Origin: Neisseria dentiae
GTDB taxonomy: Bacteria > Pseudomonadota > Gammaproteobacteria > Burkholderiales > Neisseriaceae
Assembly: GCF_024580525.1 (NCBI RefSeq)
Contig: NZ_JANIKQ010000008.1
Coordinates: 1 to 64,000, forward strand
DNA length: 64,000 nt
Reading direction: 5' to 3'
Each line of letters starts with the position of its first letter. Position 1 is the first letter of the stretch. Below, piece after piece: positions 34,347-46,236 of this stretch. The notes under the pieces are model-generated. The model was not told the DNA's origin and searched no databases. It saw only the letters and a program-made list of their open reading frames with translations. The translations under genes and the position numbers were made by a program.

Positions 34347-35696
34347 ATGAGTCAAAACATAGGATTAAAACTCAGGCAAACCCAGCAGCTCAACCAGCGG
34401 CTGCAACAGTCGCTGCGCATACTGCAAATGTCGGGGCTGGAACTCGACCGCGAAGTCGACGACTGGCTGCAAGACAACCCGCTTTTGGAACGCGCCGAAT
34501 ACGACGAAGCGGCAGAAGCCGAATTCGAGCGCATTTCCGCCGCACCGCCCAAAACCAACCAAATCGGCGGCGACGATGCCGAAGACGTTTGGGCCACCAT
34601 CGCCGAAGAAGACGACTTCAACGCCTATCTGCACAAACAAGTGTGCGAACACCCCTTAAGCGAAGCCGAAGCCGCGCGGGTGCATATCCTGATTGATTTT
34701 CTCGACGAACAAGGCTACTTCACCGACAGCATCACCGATGTGCTCGACCAAACGCCGTTAGAGTGGATGCTGGAAGAAGAAGATATGCAGAACGCACTCG
34801 ATCTGCTGCAAACCTTCGACCCCCCGGGCGTGGGCGCTGCCGACCTCACCGAATCGCTGCTGCTGCAACTGATGCGCCTGCCTGCATCGCCCGAGCGCCA
34901 GCTTGCCGCCAAAATCGTGCAGCTGCATCTTGATGATTTGAGCCGCAGCCGCCAGCAGAACACCGCCAAATTCCGCAAATATTTTCCCGATGCCGAAGCC
35001 GAAACCCTTCAGACGGCCTTAGACCTGATCGCCAAACTCAACCCCTATCCCGCCTACGGTTTCGCTTCCGCCGAGCCTACCGCCTATGTGCAGCCCGATA
35101 TTTGGGTGAAAGAAACCAAAAGCGGCTGGTCGGTCAGCAGCAACGAGCGCGTGTGGCCGAAAGTGCAGCTCAACAGCGAATATTGCGAACTGCTCAAACA
35201 AGCGGGCGACATCAGCCCCGAATGGAAAGAAAAACTCAGCGAAGCACGACAAAAAATCGACAGCCTCGAGCTGCGCAAAAGCACCGTGATGCGGCTGGCC
35301 GAATATATCGTGGAAAAACAGGAAGATTTTTTCGTGTTCGGCGAAATCGGCCTCACACCCATGCTGGTGAAAGATGCCGCCGCCGCACTGGGCGTGGCCG
35401 AAAGCACCGTGTCGCGCGCCGTCAACCACAAATATTTGGCTTGCCCGCGCGGGGTGTTTGCGTTACGCTATTTCTTCACACAGGCCGTTGCCGCCGAAGA
35501 CGGTGAAGGCGTGAGCCAGAGCGCGGTGAAAGCCGTTATCGCCCAACTGGTTGAAAGCGAAAACAAACACAAACCTTATTCCGACGATGCGCTGAGCAGG
35601 TTGCTGAAACAGCAGGGCATCGACATTGCCCGCCGCACCGTGGCCAAATACCGCGAATCGCTGAATATTCCGAACGCACACCAACGCAGGCCTTAA
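34347..35696 (+). CDS. rpoN: RNA polymerase sigma-54 factor (intact)
   Basis: A full-length sigma-54 of 449 residues. Region I (KLRQTQQLNQRLQQSLRILQ, activator-responsive), an acidic region II, the core-binding domain, the helix-turn-helix (LGVAESTVSRAVNHKYL near residues 350-366) and the C-terminal RpoN box (ARRTVAKYRE) are all present. In N. gonorrhoeae and N. meningitidis the rpoN locus is reported as a defective remnant lacking the DNA-binding part, so an intact copy is notable. It follows lptB and precedes hpf, the conserved order. No sigma-54 activator is seen in the window. Confidence 0.95.
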   Translation: MSQNIGLKLRQTQQLNQRLQQSLRILQMSGLELDREVDDWLQDNPLLERAEYDEAAEAEFERISAAPPKTNQIGGDDAEDVWATIAEEDDFNAYLHKQVCEHPLSEAEAARVHILIDFLDEQGYFTDSITDVLDQTPLEWMLEEEDMQNALDLLQTFDPPGVGAADLTESLLLQLMRLPASPERQLAAKIVQLHLDDLSRSRQQNTAKFRKYFPDAEAETLQTALDLIAKLNPYPAYGFASAEPTAYVQPDIWVKETKSGWSVSSNERVWPKVQLNSEYCELLKQAGDISPEWKEKLSEARQKIDSLELRKSTVMRLAEYIVEKQEDFFVFGEIGLTPMLVKDAAAALGVAESTVSRAVNHKYLACPRGVFALRYFFTQAVAAEDGEGVSQSAVKAVIAQLVESENKHKPYSDDALSRLLKQQGIDIARRTVAKYRESLNIPNAHQRRP

Positions 35697-35714
35697 TACC
35701 TAACCGGAAGTAAG

Positions 35715-35766
35715 CAGGCCGTCTGAAAAATTTAATCTGCATCAGCAAAACCTTTCAGACGGCCTG
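35715..35766. terminator. Uptake-sequence hairpin after rpoN
   Basis: CAGGCCGTCTGAAA and TTTCAGACGGCCTG with a ~24-base loop, 19 bases after the rpoN stop. Confidence 0.5.
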
Positions 35767-35810
35767 TTATAGTGAAAACCCTAAAAATTGATTTTTTCTA
35801 CGGTTGCCTA

Positions 35811-35888
35811 GGATCTGTTGACGATTGACCGGCGAAGCTGTTTTTTTAACCAACCATACCACCGTTGCGTTAATTATCAACAGACCCC
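35811..35888. repeat. Short inverted-repeat segment upstream of hpf
   Basis: GGATCTGTTGACGATTGAC at the left faces TTAATTATCAACAGACCCC at the right, an imperfect inverted repeat around ~40 bp. It may be a small mobile remnant or part of the hpf control region. Confidence 0.35.
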
Positions 35889-35952
35889 AACCGCAAACAC
35901 ACTAATTTCCGCCGCCGACACGGGCGGCACAACCCAACCGAAGGAGTAAGCC

Positions 35953-36273
35953 ATGAATCTGAAAATTACCGGCCTCAATTTCGACGTAACCGAAGCCATC
36001 AAAAACCATGTGGCCGCCAAGCTCGAGCGCATCAACCGCCACGCCGCCAACGTGATTTCGGTAGCCATTACCCTCTCGGTGGAAAAGGTCAACAACAAGG
36101 CCGAAGCCGATGTGCACTTGGCCGGTAAGGATCTGCATGTGGAAACCATTGAGTCGGATATGTATGCCGCCATCGACGTGCTGATGGACAAACTTGACCG
36201 CGCCGTACTGAAACACAAAGAAAAAAGCAACGACGTGCGCGCCACCCCCAAACCCGCACCTGCCGACGAATAA
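35953..36273 (+). CDS. hpf: Ribosome hibernation promoting factor (short HPF)
   Basis: A 106-residue short-form HPF/YfiA-family protein that binds the 30S decoding region and promotes inactive 100S dimers in stationary phase. The fold is marked by MNLKITGLNFDVTEAIKNHV and the basic stretch around residues 80-95. GAAGGAG lies upstream at ideal spacing. The rpoN-hpf neighbourhood is conserved in proteobacteria. The last ten residues are proline/alanine-rich. Confidence 0.93.
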   Translation: MNLKITGLNFDVTEAIKNHVAAKLERINRHAANVISVAITLSVEKVNNKAEADVHLAGKDLHVETIESDMYAAIDVLMDKLDRAVLKHKEKSNDVRATPKPAPADE

Positions 36274-36306
36274 CCGTTTGGCCGTGCCCCGCAATACCAA
36301 ATATCA

Positions 36307-36334
36307 AACGCCCCGTTTTACGGGGCGTTTTTTT
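36307..36334 (+). terminator. Rho-independent terminator of hpf
   Basis: AACGCCCCG pairs with CGGGGCGTT around a short loop and is followed by eight T residues, ~35 bases after hpf. Confidence 0.85.
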
Positions 36335-36454
36335 ATGCTCAACGACGTTCAAATCCGCTTTGGCGAAGCTTTTGCAAAACTCTTTCAGGCCGTCTGAAAT
36401 GCTTAAATCCCACAACCTTTGCACAAACACTTAGCGCCGTCTGAAAAACGGTTA

Positions 36455-36649
36455 GAGACCTTTGCAAAAATACCTTGAAGCCGTCTGAAATGCTTAGATT
36501 CCGTCATTCCCGCGTAGGCGGGAATCCAGCTTTAAAACCATCAAATATTTTATTTCAATAACTTATAAAAAATGACTGGATTCCCGCCTACGCGGGAATG
36601 ACGATGGTTGAATATTTCAGGCGGCTTAAACGAATTTTGCAAAGGTCTC
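36455..36649. repeat. dRS3-flanked composite bounded by GAGACCTTTGCAAAA
   Basis: Outer inverted ends GAGACCTTTGCAAAAA / TTTTGCAAAGGTCTC, then opposed uptake sequences (one decayed), then two dRS3 sequences of the form ATTCCCnnnnnnnnGGGAAT at 36506-36525 and 36580-36599 flanking an AT-rich core. Similar composites lie at 40738-40924 and 51431-51612. This is a neisserial intergenic mosaic element with extra outer ends. Confidence 0.8.
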
Positions 36650-36713
36650 GGTTATTTTGTTTTCAGACGGCCTTTGCTTCCGGCTGCCGCCTTTAGCAAT
36701 CTGCCGTATCTGT

Positions 36714-38993
<2,280 letters not shown>

Positions 38994-39308
38994 TTAAACC
39001 TCCTCAACAATACATTGCAGCGGGTGGCCTTCCTGCCGTGCGCGCTGCAAAACCTGTTGCTGTTTGGTATCGGCTATATCGCGGGTGTAAACGCCGCACA
39101 GCCCTTTGCCTTCGTGATGCACCAGCAGCATCACGGCCACCGCCCGCTCTTCGGGCAGCATGAAAATTTCGGTGAGCACTTCCACCACGAAATCCATGGT
39201 CGTGTAATCGTCGTTGAGCAGATAAACGCCGTACCGTTTGGGTGGAGTGGTTTTGCTGCGGTTCAACAGTTCGGTTTCTGCGTCGCGGCGGGTTTGGTTT
39301 TGACTCAT
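38994..39308 (-). CDS. clpS: ATP-dependent Clp protease adaptor ClpS
   Basis: A 104-residue adaptor that delivers N-end-rule substrates to ClpA. The core [20 protein letters not shown] contains the conserved [10 protein letters not shown] substrate pocket and the later H of [14 protein letters not shown] at 39308 matches family length; longer in-frame extension upstream is rejected. Its TAA stop abuts the clpA ATG, so the pair is an operon in the order clpS-clpA. Confidence 0.95.
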   Translation of the reverse strand: MSQNQTRRDAETELLNRSKTTPPKRYGVYLLNDDYTTMDFVVEVLTEIFMLPEERAVAVMLLVHHEGKGLCGVYTRDIADTKQQQVLQRARQEGHPLQCIVEEV

Positions 39309-39549
39309 ATTAATCTTTAAAATGCGGTTTCGGGGTGGTATTGATGTTGTTTTTTGCTTTATTTTAATAAATTTCGATATTTTTCCCAATCTCCCCTTGA
39401 CTGGACCATACAACATAGGTAAAAAGCCTTCTTAGCAGAGCTTGGCATCTAAAAAAGCATAATGGTTTGGGAGAAACTCGAAACTTTTGGTTTTTACATG
39501 TTGCCTGAATTTTGCTGTTTTTGTTAATTTTTTTAGTATAGGAAGTTCA
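39309..39549 (+). promoter_or_regulatory. AT-rich leader of the cold-shock gene
   Basis: A 241-bp divergent region between clpS and the cold-shock gene. A weak TTGACT (39398) is followed by TAGGTAAAAA. A promoter there gives a leader of over 100 nt, as is usual for cold-shock mRNAs. TAGTATAGGAAG just before the ATG holds the ribosome site. Confidence 0.4.
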
Positions 39550-39753
39550 ATGGCAACCGGTATTGTTAAATGGTTTAACGACGCTAAAGGTTTTGGTTTT
39601 ATCACCCCCGACGAAGGCGGCGAAGATTTGTTTGCTCACTTCTCTGCCATCAATATGGAAGGTTTCAAAACCCTGAAAGAAGGCCAACGCGTTTCTTTCG
39701 ACGTAACCACCGGCCCTAAAGGCAAACAAGCCGCCAACATTCAGGCTGCTTAA
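39550..39753 (+). CDS. cspA: Cold-shock protein (CspA family)
   Basis: A 67-residue single-domain OB-fold RNA chaperone. RNP1 is KGFGFI and RNP2 is LFAHF; length equals typical CspA/CspD proteins (67-70). ATG at 39550 follows AGGAAG; upstream in-frame start is rejected. A long AT-rich leader suggests cold or stress regulation. The symbol denotes the family, not proven orthology to E. coli CspA. Confidence 0.95.
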
Positions 39754-39849
39754 TCAAATTGGGCCGGAGTGTTCCGGTTTCAATTCCCAAAGTATGGCGG
39801 GTTGCAAAACCTGCCATTTATTTTTTGTTTTTTCAGACGGCCGATTACG

Positions 39850-40056
39850 ATGAACACAGTCAAACCCGGCATCTACCGCCACTATAAAGGCAATTTATAC
39901 GAAGTGCTCGGCACTGCCCGCCACAGCGAAACCGAAGAACCCTTAGTGGTTTACCGCGCCCTCTACGGCGATTACGGCCTGTGGGTGCGCCCCGCCGCCA
40001 TGTTTGCCGAAAGCGTCGGCGGCGTTTTGCGCTTTACCTGCATACGCGAATTTTAA
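39850..40056 (+). CDS. DUF1653 protein
   Basis: A 68-residue protein of the DUF1653 family, recognisable by PGIYRHYKGNLYEVLGTARHSETEEPLVVYR and the central aromatic strand YGLWVRPAAMF. The fold is a small beta-barrel; its function is unknown. A single uptake sequence precedes the ATG. It lies 96 bases after the cold-shock gene and may be read from the same transcript. Confidence 0.85.
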   Translation: MNTVKPGIYRHYKGNLYEVLGTARHSETEEPLVVYRALYGDYGLWVRPAAMFAESVGGVLRFTCIREF

Positions 40057-40062
40057 GATGTT

Positions 40063-40206
40063 GAGACCTTTGCAAAAAAGTCAGATGTGGATGCAGTTCA
40101 AGGCGTAGACCACGCCGCGAGTGCAGACATAACATAGAGTTAGGCAAGCGAGCGAGCAGCGCACAACGCAGAAATGCGCCGCAGATGGCTTTTTTGCAAA
40201 GGTCTC
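40063..40206. mobile_element. GAGACCTTTGCAAAA element, copy 2 (~144 bp)
   Basis: Ends GAGACCTTTGCAAAAA and TTTTTGCAAAGGTCTC; interior GTGGATGCAGTTCAAGGCGT and AACGCAGAAATGCGCCGCAG as in copies 1, 3 and 4. It lies between the DUF1653 gene and the smpB promoter. Confidence 0.82.
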
Positions 40207-40209
40207 ACG

Positions 40210-40247
40210 TTTTCAGACGGCCTTTTGCTACAATAGGCCGTCTGAAA
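40210..40247 (+). promoter_or_regulatory. smpB promoter inside an uptake-sequence hairpin
   Basis: Opposed uptake sequences TTTTCAGACGGCC and GGCCGTCTGAAAA flank TTTTGCTACAATA. The loop contains the extended -10 TGCTACAAT (40226-40234), ~45 bases before the smpB ATG. The hairpin and the promoter thus occupy the same DNA. Confidence 0.6.
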
Positions 40248-40277
40248 AAAAGCAACCGAACCGAAATATCGAATACC

Positions 40278-40724
40278 ATGAGCATCGCCAACAACCGCAA
40301 AGCCTTTCACGACTATTTTATCGAAGACCAAATCGAAGCCGGTTTGGTGCTAGACGGCTGGGAAGTGAAAGCCGTGCGCGCCGGCCGCGTGCAGCTGAAA
40401 GAGAGCTATATCCACTGGAAGAAAGACGCGTTTTATCTGGTGGGCTGCCACATCACCGCACTGCCCACCGCCTCCACCCATGTGAAGCCCGACCCGGTGC
40501 GCCAGCGCAAGCTGCTGCTGAAACAGTCGGAAATCAACAAATTAATCGGCAAAACCGAGCGGGCGGGCTACACCATCGTACCGTTAAACCTGCATTACAG
40601 CCGCGGCTACATCAAAATGGACATCGGCCTGGCCAAAGGTAAAAAGCAGCACGACAAACGCCAGAGCATGAAAGAAGCCGATTGGAAGCGCGAGAAACAG
40701 CGTTTGATGAAAAACGCGGGTTAA
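40278..40724 (+). CDS. smpB: SsrA-binding protein SmpB
   Basis: The tmRNA-binding protein needed for trans-translation rescue of stalled ribosomes. A 148-residue OB-fold protein with [17 protein letters not shown]-type start, [20 protein letters not shown], and the basic tail [20 protein letters not shown] that reaches the mRNA channel. Length 148 (160 in E. coli). ATG at 40278 is chosen from family length. ssrA itself is not seen in the window. Confidence 0.96.
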   Translation: MSIANNRKAFHDYFIEDQIEAGLVLDGWEVKAVRAGRVQLKESYIHWKKDAFYLVGCHITALPTASTHVKPDPVRQRKLLLKQSEINKLIGKTERAGYTIVPLNLHYSRGYIKMDIGLAKGKKQHDKRQSMKEADWKREKQRLMKNAG

Positions 40725-40737
40725 CGGCCTGAAATTT

Positions 40738-40924
40738 TTGAAAAAAACCAATTCAACCCTGAAAAGGTTGGTGCCTCGTCATTCCCGCGCAGGCGGGAAT
40801 CCGGCCCCAAAATCATCAAGTATTTTATTTCAATAACTTACGAAAAAACGACTGGATTCCCGCCTGCGCGGGAATGGCGATGGTTGAATATTTCAGACGG
40901 CCTAAACGACTTGCAAAGGCCTCG
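40738..40924. repeat. dRS3-flanked composite
   Basis: Two dRS3 sequences (ATTCCCGCGCAGGCGGGAAT at 40781-40800 and 40856-40875) flank an AT-rich core, followed by an uptake sequence and a decayed GCAAAGGCCTC end. Same family as 36455-36649. Confidence 0.75.
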
Positions 40925-40975
40925 GCCTATATGTTTTTTACAACCGGTTTGCGTAAAAAAGCGCAAGAACCCTTT

Positions 40976-41017
40976 TCAGACGGCCTGCATAACCCAATAA
41001 TGCAGGCCGTCTGAACA
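40976..41017. terminator. Paired uptake-sequence hairpin
   Basis: TTCAGACGGCCTGCAT pairs with ATGCAGGCCGTCTGAA around a ten-base loop, 26 bases before the next ATG. It would form in the leader of the small membrane protein gene if transcription starts upstream. Confidence 0.5.
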
Positions 41018-41042
41018 CATTCGCAACCACGGAGTTTGCACC

Positions 41043-41384
41043 ATGCCCCAAGCCTCGCTCGCCCTGCCGCTGTTTCTGATTATCGCCGGCGCCGTGTGGT
41101 TTCTCAAAGCCACCGGCATCCTGCCCGCCACCGCCACGCTGATTGCCATCGGCCTGGCCGTTGCCGGTGTGGCCGTGCTGGTGATGGACGGCATCAACAA
41201 ACAGTCGGTCGTATCCGGCCCGCTCTTGATTTACATCGGCGCGGCGGTTTACCTGAAAAGCCAATATCTGATGGGCATGTCGCCGCTGGTGGCTTTGGGC
41301 ATGATGGTTCTCGGCTGCCTGTTGCTGCTTTCGCGCAGCAATATCGTACCGCACAAACGGGTGAAACTGCCCGGCGGCGAATAA
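41043..41384 (+). CDS. Small integral membrane protein of unknown function
   Basis: A 113-residue protein with four predicted transmembrane helices (SLALPLFLIIAGAVWFLKA, TLIAIGLAVAGVAVLVMDG, GPLLIYIGAAVYL, PLVALGMMVLGCLLLLS) and a short basic C-terminus. CGGAG lies ten bases before the ATG. I do not recognise the family. It precedes guaA across a hairpin and a promoter, so is likely a separate unit. Confidence 0.65.
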   Translation: MPQASLALPLFLIIAGAVWFLKATGILPATATLIAIGLAVAGVAVLVMDGINKQSVVSGPLLIYIGAAVYLKSQYLMGMSPLVALGMMVLGCLLLLSRSNIVPHKRVKLPGGE

Positions 41385-41399
41385 TCCGCCGCACGCATC

Positions 41400-41444
41400 A
41401 GGCCGTCTGAAAAATGATACAATAGCGCATTTTTCAGACGGCCT
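41400..41444 (+). promoter_or_regulatory. guaA promoter inside an uptake-sequence hairpin
   Basis: AGGCCGTCTGAAAAATG and CATTTTTCAGACGGCCT are opposed; the intervening GATACAATAGCG holds the extended -10 TGATACAAT (41415-41423), ~63 bases before the guaA ATG. It could also terminate the upstream gene. Confidence 0.55.
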
Positions 41445-41486
41445 TTTTGCCGGCCTGCCGTTTCCCTTTTCCCATCGAAGACCATC

Positions 41487-43052
41487 ATGACCCAAGACAA
41501 AATCCTCATTCTCGATTTCGGCTCGCAAGTTACCCAGCTTATCGCCCGCCGCGTGCGCGAAGCCCATGTTTACTGCGAACTGCATTCTTTCGATATGCCT
41601 TTGGCCGACATCAAAGCCTTCAACCCCAAAGCGATTATCCTTTCCGGCGGCCCCAACTCGGTTTACAACTCCGATTATCAGGCCGACACCGGCATCTTCG
41701 ATTTGGGCGTGCCCGTGCTCGGCATCTGCTACGGCATGCAGTTTATGGCACACCATTTGGGCGGCGAAGTGTCGCCGGGCGACCAGCGCGAATTCGGTTA
41801 TGCGCAAGTGAAAACCATCGATTGCGAATTAACGCGCGGCATTTCAGACGGCCAGGCCAACACGCTCGATGTGTGGATGAGCCACGGCGACAAAGTGTCG
41901 AAACTGCCCGAAGGCTTCGTGGTGATCGGCGACACGCCGAGCTGCCCGATTGCGATGATGGAACACGCCGAAAAACAATTCTACGGCATCCAGTTCCACC
42001 CCGAAGTTACCCACACCAAACAGGGCCGCGCCCTCTTAAACCGCTTTGTTTTGGACATCGCCGGTGCCAAACCGAGCTGGACCATGCCCAACTACATCGA
42101 CGAAGCCGTCGCCAAAATCCGCGAACAAGTAGGCGGCGACGAAGTGATTTTGGGCTTGTCGGGCGGCGTCGATTCCAGCGTGGCCGCCGCGCTGATCCAC
42201 CGCGCCATCGGCGACCAACTCACCTGCGTGTTTGTCGATCACGGCCTGCTGCGTCTCAATGAAGGCAAAATGGTGATGGATATGTTTGCACGCAATCTGG
42301 GCGTAAACGTGATTCATGTGGACGCTACCGAACAGTTTATGGGCAAACTCGCCGGCGTAACCGACCCCGAGCAAAAGCGCAAAATCATCGGCGGCGAGTT
42401 TGTGGAAGTGTTTGATGACGAAGCCAAAAAACGCGTTAACGCCAAATGGCTGGCACAGGGCACGATCTACCCCGACGTTATCGAAAGCGCGGGCGCGAAA
42501 ACCAAAAAAGCACACGCCATCAAAAGCCACCACAACGTCGGCGGCCTGCCCGAAAACATGAATCTGAAACTGCTCGAGCCTTTGCGCGACCTGTTTAAAG
42601 ACGAAGTGCGCGAACTGGGCGTGGCGCTCGGCCTGCCGCGCGAAATGGTGTACCGCCACCCCTTCCCCGGCCCGGGCTTGGGCGTGCGCATTTTGGGCGA
42701 AGTGAAGAAAAATTACGCCGACCTCTTGCGTCAGGCCGACGATATTTTCATTCAAGAGCTGCGCAACACTTTCGATGAAAACGGTACCTCGTGGTACGAC
42801 CTCACCAGCCAAGCCTTCGCCGTGTTCCTGCCGGTGAAGTCGGTGGGCGTAATGGGCGACGGCCGCACTTACGAATACGTGGTCGCCCTGCGCGCGGTCA
42901 TCACCAGCGACTTTATGACCGCGCATTGGGCGGAGCTGCCTTATTCGCTGCTGGGCAAAGTGTCCAACCGCATCATCAACGAAGTGCGCGGCATCAACCG
43001 CGTGGTGTACGATGTGAGCGGCAAACCGCCCTCTACGATCGAGTGGGAATAA
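41487..43052 (+). CDS. guaA: GMP synthase (glutamine-hydrolysing)
   Basis: Converts XMP to GMP with glutamine and ATP. An N-terminal class I glutamine amidotransferase (Cys in [15 protein letters not shown] with the catalytic His) is fused to the ATP-pyrophosphatase domain (P-loop [10 protein letters not shown]) and a C-terminal dimerisation domain ending KPPSTIEWE. Length 521 (525 in E. coli). No guaB adjacent. An uptake sequence lies in the coding sequence near 41840. Confidence 0.97.
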   Translation: MTQDKILILDFGSQVTQLIARRVREAHVYCELHSFDMPLADIKAFNPKAIILSGGPNSVYNSDYQADTGIFDLGVPVLGICYGMQFMAHHLGGEVSPGDQREFGYAQVKTIDCELTRGISDGQANTLDVWMSHGDKVSKLPEGFVVIGDTPSCPIAMMEHAEKQFYGIQFHPEVTHTKQGRALLNRFVLDIAGAKPSWTMPNYIDEAVAKIREQVGGDEVILGLSGGVDSSVAAALIHRAIGDQLTCVFVDHGLLRLNEGKMVMDMFARNLGVNVIHVDATEQFMGKLAGVTDPEQKRKIIGGEFVEVFDDEAKKRVNAKWLAQGTIYPDVIESAGAKTKKAHAIKSHHNVGGLPENMNLKLLEPLRDLFKDEVRELGVALGLPREMVYRHPFPGPGLGVRILGEVKKNYADLLRQADDIFIQELRNTFDENGTSWYDLTSQAFAVFLPVKSVGVMGDGRTYEYVVALRAVITSDFMTAHWAELPYSLLGKVSNRIINEVRGINRVVYDVSGKPPSTIEWE

Positions 43053-43166
43053 TCGATAACCGTTTGGTTTGATTCAAACATCTTAAGGCCTCAAACTGCC
43101 TTAATAACTTGCAAATACTCTGGCTTAAACAAATTTTGCGATGATTTTCCTGCTTTTGGGCGAATG

Positions 43167-44561
43167 TTAATGCCCCAACTGCCTGTTCACTTCGCGGATA
43201 CGTTTTTCTTCGCCATAGGCCACCACCATCAGCAGCACAATGCCGACAAACAAAGCGATATAAAACACAATAAACACGTCAGACCAACCGTGTAACGTAT
43301 ATCCGAACAGGCTCAAACCGCCGCTTTTCGGATCGGCAATGGCAGCCAGCCCGACCTTCGCTATAGAATCGCCGAACAGATAACCGAAGGTACCGGTCAT
43401 GCCGTTGGCTACGCTGATGCCTTTTTTCGGCACAAACCCCACCAAAGAAATACCGATCAGCAGTTGCGGTCCGAAAATCAGTGCGCCAAGCAGAAAAAGA
43501 GAAACATTCACCATCATCACGCTGGTGGCGTGCCGATACATCATCACCACGAAAATAATCGCCACCATACAGCCTACCGCCACGGCTGCCCGGCGGCCGT
43601 TAAGCAGGTCGGAAATATAACCCCAGCTCATACTGGCAAGAATCGCGCCCACCTCGAAATAAAAAATCGTGTTGACGGCATCCAGCTTGCCGAAACCCAG
43701 CACCTCGGTTACATAAAGCGGCGCCCAGTTGTCTATCCCGATGCGGACGATATAAACGAACACATTGGCCACGCACAGCATCCAAATCCAGGGGTTACGC
43801 AATACAAACTGCTTGAACGCCTGCCACATGGGCATTTCTTCGGCCTCGGTGTTTTCCGATTCCACCGGTTCGCCGAAAATTTCTTCGCAGCGGTTCCAGC
43901 CCAGTTCTTCGGGGTCGTCTTTGCCGACAAAGAAGCTGGCAATGCCGATGGCCAGAGCAATCAGGGCGGGAAAAACAAACATACCGTAAACATTGCCGCC
44001 GAAAAACACGTTTGCGCCCCACAGCGCCAGCATACCGGCCACCGCGCCGCCGACATTGTGCGACATATTCCAAAAGCCGAGATAACGCCCGCGCTCTTTA
44101 CGCGGCGCCCAGCGTGAAATCGTGGAATAAGAAGCCGGCCCGCCCGCCGCCTGAAACACGCCGTTCAAGCCCCACAACACGATAAACAAACCGATTACCG
44201 AACCGGAGGCGCTCATCACCAAGCCCATCAGCAGCACCGCTATCGATGCGAGCACCAACATCACCGACAGGGATTTTTTGGTGTTTTTATCGCTGATGTA
44301 ATAGCCGACGGCGGTTTTGCCCAAGCCGTAAGTGATGCTGAAAGCCAAGCCGATATAGCCGAGTTGGAGCGTGGTCAGGCCGAGTTGCTCTTTCATCATC
44401 GGCTGCGCGGCCTTAAAATTATTTCTAATTAAATACATGCACATATAAGTGGTAAACACCACCAAAAAGGCTTTTAAAAACTGCCGCAGCCACATCCTGC
44501 GCTGTTCGGCGATGGGAATACCTTTATTCGGTATTTTGTTGATGGCTAAAAATCCGGACAT
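43167..44561 (-). CDS. uhpT: Hexose-phosphate:phosphate antiporter (UhpT-like)
   Basis: A 464-residue MFS transporter of the organophosphate:Pi antiporter family. It is closer to UhpT than to GlpT in what I can recognise: MYLIRNNFKAAQ near residue 42, GFWNMSHNVGGA near residue 162, IVRIGIDNWAPLYVTEVL, and FGPQLLIGISLVGFVPKK. Twelve helices are predicted; length equals E. coli UhpT (463). It would import glucose-6-phosphate-type sugars in exchange for phosphate. No uhpABC regulators are adjacent. AAAGGAG precedes the ATG, and a Correia element lies 48 bp upstream. The exact substrate is inferred. Confidence 0.85.
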   Translation of the reverse strand: MSGFLAINKIPNKGIPIAEQRRMWLRQFLKAFLVVFTTYMCMYLIRNNFKAAQPMMKEQLGLTTLQLGYIGLAFSITYGLGKTAVGYYISDKNTKKSLSVMLVLASIAVLLMGLVMSASGSVIGLFIVLWGLNGVFQAAGGPASYSTISRWAPRKERGRYLGFWNMSHNVGGAVAGMLALWGANVFFGGNVYGMFVFPALIALAIGIASFFVGKDDPEELGWNRCEEIFGEPVESENTEAEEMPMWQAFKQFVLRNPWIWMLCVANVFVYIVRIGIDNWAPLYVTEVLGFGKLDAVNTIFYFEVGAILASMSWGYISDLLNGRRAAVAVGCMVAIIFVVMMYRHATSVMMVNVSLFLLGALIFGPQLLIGISLVGFVPKKGISVANGMTGTFGYLFGDSIAKVGLAAIADPKSGGLSLFGYTLHGWSDVFIVFYIALFVGIVLLMVVAYGEEKRIREVNRQLGH

Positions 44562-44608
44562 GGCAACACTCCTTTCACAGAAAAAGTTCGAGCCGGTTGA
44601 GCCGATAC

Positions 44609-44715
44609 TATAAGTGGCTTAAATTCAAAATAGGACAAGGTGCCGAGCCGCAGACAGTACAGGTAGTACGGCAAGGCGAGGCAACGCTGTACTATTTTGA
44701 ATTTAAGCCACTATA
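44609..44715. mobile_element. Correia repeat enclosed element, ~107 bp variant
   Basis: Termini TATAAGTGGCTTAAATTC and GAATTTAAGCCACTATA, with the core complement CAGACAGTACAGGTAGTACG. Lacks the long-form insert. It lies just upstream of the uhpT-like gene; Correia ends are known to create promoters for neighbouring genes. Confidence 0.92.
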
Positions 44716-44833
44716 CTCCCACCTCAAACCGCCCTGCCGTTCATTGTCTGCGCCAAATCAAACAAGCGGTCATTAATTTAGGTAAATTTACCTTTCTCAG
44801 ACTTTGAAAAATATCCTGTCATATCAAATACAA

Positions 44834-44862
44834 AGGCCGTCTGAAAAATTTTCAGACGGCCT
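44834..44862. terminator. Uptake-sequence terminator after kdsA
   Basis: AGGCCGTCTGAAAA and its complement with a one-base centre, ~20 bases past the kdsA stop. Confidence 0.7.
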
Positions 44863-44882
44863 GTTGCCATGCTTTTAACCGT

Positions 44883-45779
<897 letters not shown>

Positions 45780-45786
45780 TGATGGT

Positions 45787-46170
45787 TTATAAAACGGTGT
45801 GCGGCGGTTCGTAACGGATAACGTCGCGGATTTTGTTTTGCCCGTCCACCAGCACCACGTTCGGCTCGTGGGCGGCAATTTCCGGCTCGGAGAGCATCAC
45901 GTAAGACATAATAATCACGATGTCGCCTTTCTGCACCAGCCGCGCGGCGGCGCCGTTGAGGCACACCACGCCGCTGCCGCGTTCGCCGGGAATGGTGTAG
46001 GTTTCAAAGCGCTCGCCGTTGTTGTTGTTGACGATTTGCACTTTTTCGTTAACGCAGATACCCGCCGCGTCGAGCAGGTCTTGGTCGATGGTGATGCTGC
46101 CGACGTAGTTCAAATCGGCTTCGGTAACGGTGGCACGGTGGATTTTGCCGCCGAGCATGGTGCGGAACAT
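45787..46170 (-). CDS. panD: Aspartate 1-decarboxylase
   Basis: Makes beta-alanine from aspartate for pantothenate and coenzyme A. A pyruvoyl enzyme processed between Gly24 and Ser25 (YVGSITID); with the ATG at 46170 these residues take exactly the E. coli numbering, which supports this start over an upstream in-frame ATG, and TGGAGA lies upstream. Length 127 (126 in E. coli). panB and panC are not nearby. Confidence 0.96.
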   Translation of the reverse strand: MFRTMLGGKIHRATVTEADLNYVGSITIDQDLLDAAGICVNEKVQIVNNNNGERFETYTIPGERGSGVVCLNGAAARLVQKGDIVIIMSYVMLSEPEIAAHEPNVVLVDGQNKIRDVIRYEPPHTVL

Positions 46171-46236
46171 TAAGGTCTCCATTTCCGGTTAAGCGTTTTT
46201 CAGACGGCCTGCCGCAGCAGGCGCAAACGGCAGGCC

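Larger units (their letters stand above)
36274..36713. other. Gene-free stretch: terminator plus repeat composite
   Basis: Between hpf and clpA (convergent). It holds the hpf terminator (36307-36334), a dRS3/RS composite (36455-36649) and several single uptake sequences. No gene is supported. Confidence 0.7.
44562..44882. other. Gene-free stretch between uhpT and kdsA
   Basis: Contains a Correia element (44609-44715), ~100 bp of unremarkable DNA and an uptake-sequence terminator (44834-44862). No gene is supported. Confidence 0.6.
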
